Shown here: piece by piece, positions 34,754 to 44,198 of the stretch
Layout of the letters: each line of letters begins with the position of its first letter
Position numbering within the stretch: position 1 is the first letter of the stretch
Assembly (NCBI GenBank): GCA_030248195.1
Contig: JASAND010011024.1
Span: 1 to 64,000 of the forward strand
Length of the DNA: 64,000 nucleotides
Reading direction: 5' to 3'
From: Trissonchulus latispiculum
Taxonomy: Eukaryota; Nematoda; Enoplea; Enoplida; Ironidae
Notes under the pieces: generated by a model
Databases searched by the model: none
What the model saw: only the letters and a program-made list of their open reading frames with translations
What the model was told of the DNA's origin: nothing
Position numbers and translations under genes: made by a program

Positions 34754-35511
34754 CAGAGCTGGAAGTGGGTCAATATTTTTGACCCGCACCCGACCCGCGA
34801 CCCGACCCGTGGACCCTTGACCCTACCCGCCTGACCCATACCCGTGACCCGCGAAAGATTATATGACCCGCGTGACCCACTTTTGGCCAATGATGCGAAA
34901 GGGCTAAATCTTGCGTAAATCTTGGTCAGAAATAAAATAATGTAAATATTTAGCTGTTAAATCCATTTGAACAGACCGCAATTTAATGAAAAGCAACTGA
35001 ATTGAATATCTGAAATGATATATAATTTTGGAAATTAAAATATATGAATGAAAGAAAAAGAAAAATTTAAGAAAAACAACTATGAGCATTCTTGAGTAGA
35101 ATTAGCAGATGGTTGTAAATATCCAAAGTATTTCTCTGGAAATCCACTGAGCTTGAAGGAGAAATCTTGCAGACGGTTCTTACATTCTAACTTGCACATA
35201 CTTTTGCTATGTATCCTCTACTCGTAGAAATTATGGCAGTACTAGATGTCAAACGCTGTCATTTTTTATTATAGGAATCACTTTGCGTAAGCTGTGATAA
35301 TTTTGGCCAGATCTTACGGAAAAACAAAAAACAGAATACTAGAATTCGGCGAAGCCGAAAAATTTTTGAAATTTTAGTGCTAAAAACTGGATTTTAGATC
35401 CTCGCCTGACCCACCTTTGACCCACCTTTAACCCGCGGGTCACTCGTGTTGACCCACACCCTACCCGACCCGCGGGTACCCGCGGATACCCGTGACCCAC
35501 TTCCAGCTCTG
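34754..35511. mobile_element. hAT-like MITE with GACCCG repeats
   Basis: Flanked by GTTGGGAC (34746-34753) and GTTGGGAT (35512-35519), 7 of 8 identical. The tips are CAGAGCTGGAAGTGGGTCAA and TGACCCACTTCCAGCTCTG. Subterminal arrays of GACCC(G) words occur on both sides, and the core is AT-rich and non-coding. The CAGAG tip and 8-bp duplication fit hAT. Confidence 0.88.
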
Positions 35512-35626
35512 GTTGGGATGAACGCAGATAACAGCAAACCTGCAAAGCAACTATGTATACAACAAAAACTTTTTAGCTACACGCTTAATGAAAAATAATA
35601 ATTTTGATAATATAAAGAGCCAAAAT

Positions 35627-35652
35627 TCGCGCCGGAGGCGCGAAAATTTTTT
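35627..35652. other. GC hairpin followed by AAAATTTTTT
   Basis: CGCGCCGGAGGCGCG is followed by AAAATTTTTT; another instance of the module recurring at 2938, 10294, 35344, 39943 and 42741. Confidence 0.55.
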
Positions 35653-35863
35653 ATGGTGTAGAAAATGCATCTAATGCTGACCTACGTAATTTGAAGCATT
35701 AATGTACAATTTGTGCATGTTTCTAATAAAACTAAACGCCAGCGCTCCGCGCGGGCGTAAAATTTCTTTTGCCCAACTTTTCAGGGGGGGCAAAGCCATT
35801 ATTTCGGGGAGGGCGGCCGCCTCCCCGCCCCCCCCCGTATCTACGCTAGTGTAGGTAGATGTT

Positions 35864-36492
35864 GTTATTTGTATTATTTAAGTAGTCTGCTACAACAATT
35901 TTGCAGTATATAATGTTCACGATCATTTTTCTTGTAACAGTAAAGACTGAGCTCAAGCTTCCATAATCCCAAATAGTTACAAAAATAAACATCTACGAAA
36001 AAGAAAATGTCAGGCAACCAATAATGACAATTCACTAAAAAGCATAAGCTATCAACGACAGCAGAAAGCGGCTTAAAGCAAAGGGAAAACTTAGGACATA
36101 ATGTCTATCAGAAAATTCACTACCGTGTATGGAAAACATATTACGTACGTATACACACTATATATATACATCATTAACGAATATGTATAATAGCCTACGA
36201 ATACCAAATACGGACAAATTGAAAACTTCTATATAGATTTGTGCACTAAATTTGTGCACTCAAAGTTTGTTTCCTGGCCAAATTAGCATACGTACCTATA
36301 TATATACCCAACTTGTAAAAAACACCCATCAAACGTAAATTGTCTTGTAAAAAAGTATACATAAATCTAAGGATTATTTTACACGATATCAAAGCGATGG
36401 ACTTTTTAAGCGTGTGCTAATCCTGTTTCACTCAAATAAAGGAATGAATTCGCTAAGCTTAAGTCACATTATAGCCATAATCCCGGATTATG
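35864..36492. other. No gene seen
   Basis: AT-rich sequence with no repeat family or exon recognised. Confidence 0.35.
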
Positions 36493-36671
36493 TTAAGCCC
36501 GGTTCACACTGCACAAGGCTTATATAATGTTTAATGTTTATATATGGTTTAAGGTTTAAGGTTGAACTAATTGATTTATATATACTGAAGTGTTCACACT
36601 GGAAGGTTTAAGATTGAAGGTTTTAGGTTTAAGGTTTAAGGTTTAAGCAAGCCGAGTTAAAAATGGTTTAA

Positions 36672-39487
36672 GGGGGGGGGGTCGCGATTTTCCGACCATC
36701 TCCGATTTTTCTCATTTTCACATATTTTGTAGTCCCCATGGGTCCACAAAACAAGACAAGTGCGTTTGTGGCAAAACTTTTCCTGTCATTCACAATAGCA
36801 CTCCAAAGATGACCCCGACATGTGTTAAACATAGGAAAATGAAAAAGTTAGGAAAATTTTTCTGCTACCAAAAGTTTGAGCGCTGTGTAAGAGCAAATCG
36901 GCTACCACTCGCTGTAAACCTAATTTGGACTAGGTAAAGTGCTAATATCTATACGACGTTATTTTCCGTAGGATCGCTGATTTTATAAGAATTTTCAAAG
37001 TCCGGAGAAGTCGATTTTTGCTCAAAATCGCTCTACAAATGTGTAGGTCAGTGGACGTTTTGTCTTGTCCTGAACTAACCCTTTGGTGTAGAAACTTCGC
37101 GTTTAGATATTAGCACAGTATATTGTTAGAGCTTTATTTTGCATATAATCAATCCCTATTTGGCCTTTTCAGTAGCTCGCAGTTTTGGTAGCAGTAATTC
37201 CATTTTTCCTCAAAAATCATCATTTTTCGAAAACTTCATGTTTGCTGCTTCATAAGTCAGTCAAATCTTAAGGTATCTCAATAAAATTTGGCATGCTACG
37301 CTATTTGGCAAAACCTACGCTTATGTGAAGTTTCATGCCAATAGCCTATGTTTTCCTCTGGTGACATACTACGATAGCATGGCGGACACCTACGAGCTAA
37401 ATATTTAAATATATTCAAATATTTTTTATTCAAATATTTAATTCAAATTTAAATATTTAATATGCTAACTTTTTCAAATTTGAAGCCTAATTTTGAATTG
37501 ACTGATGTTTAGGAAATTCGGACATTTTGGGACCACAGAATGTTAAGTTTGATTTGTGGCTAGGCTATACCAGTCAATGGAAAATATTCTTTTCGGTGTA
37601 TTCTAAAACCAAATAGTATAGTCAATCGGGAAAAAAAGCCACGTCAAAATTTCGGGAAAAAAAAGCCACGACCGCCGTGGCCTAACGGGTGAAGCTATTG
37701 CCGTAATATTTGGCGTGTAGAATGGCGACCTCAATATAAGCCCACACGCCGATTTTTAGCTTTCTATCTCTCCTCTATAGTCAACAGCGGGGTCGACATT
37801 TTTTGGAAAATTTTGTTCCTGAAAAGGCGGGAAAACGGTAATGTTTCAAAAATTCATAACTTTAGTGTCAATAGCGCTATCTGAATATTCTTGCAATCAA
37901 GAGAGAACATGTCTGGCTTTGTCTATACTATTGCAAACAGTTCAAAATGTCACGTAGTCTCTGGGTAGGTGTGGCTTTTTTTCCCGATGATTTTGACCCA
38001 TCGGGAAAAAAAGCCAGTGATGAGACCCATAGTGAGCAGTTTTTCTGGAATTTGGTATAACTATTTGAAAATATCAGAATTCAAGTTTTACAAAGCAATA
38101 ATACCGTTTGTAGGTGGACGTCCCTGAAATGAGCAACTTTTGGACTAATATGTCACATCAGTCGTTTTGACCGCTACACTCCAATTCATCCAAACTGAAT
38201 TTGGCCAAAAAGAGATACGAATTATTGGAAAACAATTGTGGTTAGCCTTCGTTTTAGAAGTTTTTAAAAAATTTTTGTTTACGTTTTGATGAAACCTAGC
38301 CAGTTTACTGCAAACTAAATTCTTAATCTTCGAAGGCATTTGCCTCGGTAAACAACAATTAGGGTAAATAAGCGACGCGAACACGTTGGAAATCAGAATT
38401 GGTCTACGCCTTCAGGATATGCTTGACCAAAGTGGCTTTTTTTTCCCGATGAGTGGCTTTTTTTCCCGATTTTGGCTTTTTTTCCCCAGGAATATCACTA
38501 GTGTTGTTGCTACAGTCCAGAGAAGTATTAATACATGAAAATAATCCGTAGGGGTTGCATTCTTAAACTACAGATTTTCATAATTCCAAAAAATAGTTTA
38601 CACGTCAAAAGTTTGAAAAATGGCGTTTTTTTCCCTTGATTTTATTTGGGGTATTAAATATTATATAAAATTATTAAATTTTTGAGCGAACTATAATCTT
38701 GGCTAGATGCGATTTATTTGCCCCTGGTTTTTCTAATTTTGATTGAGCATTTGGTTTAAAATTTTGCTTGACTTCACAGGCTTATTTTTTTTTATTTTGA
38801 TTACAGATTTATTAGGTATTTGCAACCAAATCGTAGACTTTGTTTGTCGGATTAATATGACGTTATTTAAACAAATTATTAATATATTTAATTAAAAGTT
38901 TTGCAAAAGTTTGCTTTGCATTAAATGATGTTATCAGTAGCTGCTCAGTTTTTATACGAGCAAAGTACGGCGGAGCAAATGAGGTTATTAATCCCTGTCG
39001 CGCCTGTGGGCGCGACAGGAAAAATTGTCAAATTTTCAACTTTTTCAAATATAGCCATATTTTATATCAAATTGAAGCTCTCGATGTCCTGAACATTTTA
39101 TCTTCTTGCACCAAGTATCTATAAAGCAGTATGAGAAAGTTAGAGCGAGTTAAAGTTTGAAGCAAATGACAGTCGAAATAAGCTTTACCAAATCGTCCAA
39201 TCGCCGTATCTCGCTCGTTGCTTAGCTTGCCACTGTAATTTATGCGGTAATAAACACTTACAGGTAAAGGCTCTTGTCATCCCACTTGTACACGACTTCG
39301 AGGCCCTCTGCGAGGCATACTAACGTAAATACTAAATTGTAGGGATTTGAACTGCAATATCTCTAGGCTGGATTGACCCTGGACTCTAAAAATTTGTCTT
39401 GTTTTTGGGCACATATGGGGGTATATTATACCCAAAAATGAGCGAAATCGGTGACTACAAAATTTGGTACCTGGCGACCCCCCCCCT
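36672..39487. mobile_element. Nested TTAA element with poly-G tips (family also at 56871)
   Basis: TTAA at 36668-36671 and 39488-39491 flanks a G run followed by GTCGCGATTTTCCGACCATC and the inverse end CGACCCCCCC. The inner ends contain CATCTCCGATTTTTCTCATT and AATGAGCGAAATCGGTGACT, matching the ends of the element at 56871-58095. The 2816-bp interior has no long ORF and is itself interrupted by a repeat with TCGGGAAAAAAAGCCA words. Confidence 0.78.
37625..38490. mobile_element. Nested repeat with TCGGGAAAAAAAGCCA words
   Basis: TCGGGAAAAAAAGCCA or its inverse TGGCTTTTTTTCCCGA appears at about 37626, 37652, 37975, 37999, 38433 and 38453, defining one element with an internal copy or two neighbours end to end. 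37670-37740 begins GACCGCCGTGGCCTAACGGG, which resembles a tRNA A-box, but no B-box was identified. Confidence 0.6.
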
Positions 39488-39725
39488 TAACTCTGCGTTT
39501 AGGTTTAAGCTTCCACTGGATTACATATGAAAGGTTTAGTTAATAATTTTCATTATATGCATACTAGAATCTCCTACTTATACACTGAACTAAAAATTTT
39601 AAAATCCGTGGAGATTTGAGTGCACACTGGCTGATATAACAATCACGTGATATTCAGACTTTCATTAAACCTTCCCGCCCAACTGCTTAAACCTTATAAC
39701 CTATTGCAGTCTGAACCGGGCTTAA

Positions 39726-39988
39726 TTGACAGAAAAGTAGAAATTAAACAGGGTATTTCTTAGGGATTTTTTTCGGGAAGGGGCCCCGGGCCCGGGGGGG
39801 GATAAATTTTCGGGGGAGGAGATTTTGTTGCAAAAATGAGCTAAAAATTGGTATTTTTGGCGTATTTTACTCGTAGAAACACAAAAAGTTCTCAAAAATG
39901 CTAGGATTTCAGCTAAAAATAAACGATTTATACGAAAAAATCTCCGGCGAAGCCGGAAAATTTTTGAAAATTTGTTTACTTTTGGCAA

Positions 39989-40049
<61 letters not shown>

Positions 40050-40460
40050 CAAAAACAAATCAAAATTCGGTTTTTTGGCTGGAACTTTCGCAAAACTAAA
40101 CCAAATCGATTACTTTGAGGACCCATGGATAGGTCTTGGGCTAAGCTCTAAAACCACCCCAGTTTCGTTGCTCTACAACCTACCAGTAAGTATATAGCAG
40201 TAGACGAAAATGTGTGATTTTTTTGTTTAAGGTTTAACAAAAAAACTCACCCGTTAACAAAAAAATCAGTGGCGGATCGGATCCCAGAGAGCAGCTAACA
40301 ACTTTTTCTCATCAGTTTTGGATAGAGCGCACTAAATAACGTATTTAGAACCCCAAACCGCTAGCCTACTGCTCCAACTAATGCAACTGACCCCGCCGAA
40401 GTCTTAGTGGTCACTGATGGCCCCCGACAGCGTCCAGTATGAAGTCTGGTGGCTCTAAAG
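39726..40460. other. MITE-like fragment, (AT)n microsatellite, no gene
   Basis: 39760-39970 has a GGGCCCCGGGCCCGGGG patch and a GC hairpin (39943-39956, CTCCGGCGAAGCCGG) followed by AAAATTTTTGAAAA. Part of it resembles the inverse of 46935-47140. A (TA)n tract follows at about 39993-40048. No coding sequence recognised. Confidence 0.55.
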
Positions 40461-41293
40461 TAGGGATGGGCGCGGAAAAAAGGACTGGAAAAAAAGGTTT
40501 TTTCCGTTTTTATCCGATGGGGTGGAAAAAAATGGAAAAATATTCCTAGTGTTATTTTAACAATTTTACAGCGAAATTTAATGTTTTCTAAACTTTTCCG
40601 TCGATTTAGCACTATTTACAACCTTTTCCCAGGGTCATATTAGGTGGGGGTATGCTAAATCTGACCAAATTGTATTTGAGTTTTTTCGAAGCACCGGAAA
40701 AAATGGAAAAATATTCGAGACATGTTCTAAAAGTTAATTTATGAAATCAGAATATTAAGAAACTATCAAAAACACTGTTTAATGAGATAATAAGACGATA
40801 TTCATCTACTTGAGCTAATTTTGGGATTTAAGATTTTTTGCCATTTAATGTGTATTATGGTTGCGTAACTCAGGTAGAGCTAACAATTTCATGTCTAACA
40901 GTGGAATGTTCAGCCAAAAACTGTTAAAACGTCTGGAATTGTTTGCTTTACGAGGTGTGTTACCTACGAAAACCACAGACCAGGTCTAGCAGAACCGTCA
41001 AGGTATACAGAAGTCACCTGTAGTTTACTCTATAGTATCGTCTGCTGAAGATTCCTGTAATCAATGCTGGAACCTTTGTAAGCACTTGTGTAAGTGCACT
41101 ACCCGGCGGGGCTATTAAATATCTTGAAAAGTGCATCTATGCATGCAGAAACATGAAATATATAACGCAACTTTTAGCACATTGGTGAATTTTGGCGTGA
41201 TCGGAAAAAAGGAAAAATATGGAAAAAATGGAAAAAACCGGAAAAAAAGGTTTTTTTCCGGCAATCTTTTTTTTCCGGAAAAAACCAACCCTA
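40461..41293. mobile_element. hAT-like MITE with CCGGAAAAAA repeats
   Basis: Flanked by CTCTAAAG (40453-40460) and CTCAAAAG (41294-41301), 7 of 8 identical. The tips are TAGGGATGGGCGCGGAAAAA and TTTTCCGGAAAAAACCAACC followed by CTA. GGAAAAAATGGAAAAA words are repeated near both ends, and the core is non-coding. The TAGGG tip fits hAT. Confidence 0.85.
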
Positions 41294-41301
41294 CTCAAAA
41301 G

Positions 41302-43020
41302 TGCCGTTTTAAAGGCTAAAACGTTTTTTTCGTGTTTGTGAGTGATTATAACCTATTTCCAGGCATTTTGGCAGAGAAAATCAGAACTTCGTATGTTGGT
41401 GGGGTATGACCCACGGTCACGTGACCCCTGCCGGACCCGTCCGGACCCTCCAGGTACCAACTGGACAGTCCGAAGTGGCTATAAACATGTCCTAGGGAGT
41501 TTTCCAGGGCGCTGAATTCAAATCTGGCATTAGTTTTTAGGTAACAATGGCCTAATACTGACTTCTGGGATCACGTTTACCGTCGGACGGTTCAGGCCCG
41601 GCTGGTTACCAGGTTGGACTCCCAGAAGTGTCAGGCAACCTCAAAAACCACGGCTATAAGGGTTTTTGAGGTCGCTGAGCTCGAATTTGACGTAAGTTTT
41701 GCTCTAGCTGCTGTTCTGGCTTCAGTGACAAAACATGAAAATGATTTTTTATTTGTTAAAATTTTAACAAAAAAATCACCCACCCCAGGACGGCTCAGAG
41801 GTCCGACTGGGAACTTCTATATATGTATCGATAGCCCACAGTCAGGACATGTCATATGTACAATATGGGTTGCCTAGGGTTTTCCCTTGGTAAATAGCAG
41901 CCGAAATTCGAACTTCGGTCATGAACGTTTTTGAGGTCACTTTTGGGTACCCTCACTTAAAGGTCTGCCCTGAACGCATGGAGAGGGCCTAGGGGCTCAA
42001 ACTCACAGGCTGTAATGTCGAGATGTGTGGCTATCACCACGAAAAAATTTGGGTCTCTGCGACTTTCCTGTGAGTCAGGGTGGGGTGATTTTTCTTGTTA
42101 AATTTTCGGATGATTTTTTAAGCTTGCTATATACCGGCATCTGCTTATCACCGACCATACTGCATATTTGACACCAAAATCTGCAAACCTGGCATTTTTA
42201 GGGGGGGGTGGCCCCCCACTTTTCGGTTCCCCCCCCCCACTTTTCGGAGCCCCCCCCCAATTTCGTCCCCCCCATTTTTCAGCAAGCCCTCACCCACTTT
42301 TTTGGGGTCGCCCAGAAGTGTCAAAAATTAGGTCTTTGAGGTTAAATCTTCAAAAGTTTTCTCAATTTTTAGCTAATTTATAGACTTAAAGCTCATTTTA
42401 AGCTTAAAAACAGCGATTTTTTGCGTTTTTACCTTAAAAATAATAATTTTTCGCTAAAAATTTCGGTATATTTATATATACCTTTGGCTCGCCCCCCCCA
42501 GTTTTCGAAAGCCCCCCCACTTTCAAAATCCTAAACAAATGCCAGCAAACTATATACATTTTATACCGGAGTCTGCTTAATTACTGACTGGCCTACATTT
42601 TATAGCTAAGTCTGCATTTTATACGAGAGTTTGTAAGTCTGCAGTAAAGTCTGCATTTTATTCCCGCGTCTGCAAGTCAGCATTTTGTACATGGGTTTAC
42701 TTTAGTGGGGGGGGGCGGAGCATTTTTGGTCACAATTTTCAAAAATTTTCCGCCTTCGCCGGAAATTTTTGCTCAAAAATCGTCAATTCTGGTATTAAAA
42801 CTTAATTTTTGAGCATTAGTAGCATTTTTGGCCCATTTTATCCACCCCCCACTTTACGACCTCCACCCCAATAGTGGGGGATACCCCCACTTATTTTTGC
42901 CTAACATAACCCCAGCATACCCAAGTCTGCTTCTTATACCCCGGTCTGCAAGACTGCTCAAAAGTCTGCATTTTACACCAAGTCTGTATTTTATACCCGA
43001 TTCAGCTTTTTATGACATTT
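41302..43020. other. Low-complexity repeat region, no gene seen
   Basis: 41390-42010 contains loosely repeated segments (GTTTTTGAGGTCGCTGA, then TCGAATTTGACG and variants). 42190-42300 and 42490-42530 are C-rich (CCCCCACTTTTCGG words). 42540-43010 repeats AAGTCTGCATTTTATAC-like words. Short open frames through these are repeat translations. Confidence 0.45.
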
Positions 43021-43029
43021 TAACTCTGA

Positions 43030-43630
43030 GTGGTAGCTGAACAACTTTTGTCATAGAATTGCATGCTCAAAGTGGCTGTAGAGTGCTATGGTAGGGTGGG
43101 GGTGGGGACTTAGGCGATTTTGGGTCAAAAATTAAAATTTTCAAAAGTGGTCAAATTTGGTACCAAATGAAAGCCCGCATCGAACTGAGCAACTTTTGTC
43201 ATAGAAGTGCGTACCTAAAGTGGCTGTGGTGGGGTGGGGTGGGGTGGGGACTTAGGCGATTTTCTTTCAAAAAGAAAGTTTTCAAAAGTGGTCACATTTG
43301 GTACCAAATGAAAGCCCTAAGTGAGCTGAACAACTTTTGTCATAGAATTGCATGCTCAAAGTGGCTGTAGAGTGCTATGGTAGGGTGGGGGTGGGGACTT
43401 AGGCGATTTTGGGTCAAAAATTAAAATTTTCAAAAGTGGTCAAATTTCGAGTCAAATGAAGGCCCGCATCGAACTGAACAACTTTCGCCATAGAACCACC
43501 CACCCAAACTTGCTGTGTCGGTTTTATATACTTGCTTTCTCAACCGGAATTTAAACGACAGACATAGGCCCAACACACACATATTATCCCCTTTTGTGCG
43601 GAGCATTTTTGTTACTTGTCCATAAATAAC
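43030..43630. mobile_element. FB1 right-end remnant next to the NuSAP gene
   Basis: 147-bp-type units (43030-43500) are followed by TTGCTTTCTCAACCGGAATT, GGCCCAACACACACATATTA and the tip GCGGAGCATTTTTGTTACTT. Units of both subtypes (GGTACGCA-like and GAGCATGC-like) alternate here, showing that they coexist in one copy. Confidence 0.75.
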
Positions 43631-43724
43631 GCGACTTTTTGTCTTAACTCCCGTGTAGAAATATATATATAATATATATATATACACGTTAGAATTCCGT
43701 AATGGTTGCATGCATTATTGTTTT

Positions 43725-43930
43725 TATGGCATGCCAATATGAGTCTATTTGCATGCACTCCTATTGGTGCGTGTACAATCTTGTCTTCTCCATTTTCCAA
43801 CCTCACCAGACTCATATTAGCATTGTACATTATCATGCTAGTCTTTTCTAATTTACAACCGAGAATATTTAGAATTTTACGTGTTCCATGTTGACTCATA
43901 ATCCTTTCTTTGCTTTTTACGAGCATTTAT
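43725..43930. repeat. Short inverted module with ATATGAGTC words
   Basis: AATATGAGTCTATTTGCATG at 43737 is answered by CAGACTCATATTAGCATTGT at 43809 and GTTGACTCATAATCC at 43891. The layout (CATATGAGNC words, ACAACC and AGCATTTATATTTCTCG) is like the module at 1893-2628 and the FB2 tips, so it is probably a related small element. Confidence 0.45.
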
Positions 43931-44076
43931 ATTTCTCGTAATTTGAATTTTCCCACAGTATTTTTCTGGTTACGGTAATCTTTTCCAAGTGACAGAATAA
44001 GCAGGACGTTGTCACTTGTTAGTGAATATTCCACTTTTAATTTGTCCGGCTTCTATCATTATTGCCTTAATTTTAG

Positions 44077-44198
44077 AGTCCTGCAAAAAGAATTGGAAGC
44101 GAATTCATGAGAAAGAATTCAGCCATATGGACAGTGTTGACACTTACTTGGTCAAGAAGGAAAAGCGTGCACAAATGTTACTTTCAGGAGCATTTAAA
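44077..44198 (+). CDS. NUSAP1: NuSAP exon with KNWKRIHEKEFSHMDSVDTY
   Basis: The acceptor is TTAATTTTAG before 44077 (or 2 bp later); the donor is GTGTGT at 44199, phase 0. It encodes the conserved basic helix, followed by LVKKEKRAQMLLSGAFK. It sits only about 450 bp from the FB1 remnant and 85 bp before the FB2 element. Confidence 0.8.

Larger units (their letters stand above)
33672..35851. mobile_element. MITE 'CAGTAGCGTAG', inverted copy with two insertions
   Basis: The tips CAGTAGCGTAGGTAC and GTATCTACGCTAGTG match the element at 14461-15248 in reverse orientation. TAGATGTT precedes the left tip (33664-33671) and recurs at 35856-35863, 4 bp after the right tip. Within it are a LINE fragment (33929-34562) and a hAT-like MITE (34754-35511). 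Removing these leaves a sequence collinear with the first copy. Confidence 0.8.
36497..39721. mobile_element. TTAA-flanked element with GGTTTAAGG arrays
   Basis: TTAA (36493-36496) and TTAA (39722-39725) flank GCCCGGTTCACACTGCA and the inverse TGCAGTCTGAACCGGGC. Subterminal arrays of GGTTTAAGGTTTAAGG lie at 36545-36670, and weaker inverse copies (TTAAACCTT) precede the right end. TTAA duplications are typical of piggyBac and Kolobok-type transposons; the tip does not let me choose. A second TTAA element (36672-39487) is nested inside. No transposase found. Confidence 0.78.

Noticed and set aside
37668..37745. tRNA-derived SINE (A-box-like GTGGCCTAACGGG)
   Set aside because: No B box or poly-A/CTGT-type tail was found, and the sequence sits in a repeat with its own tips.
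39993..40048. Regulatory element or origin
   Set aside because: It is a plain (TA)n microsatellite.
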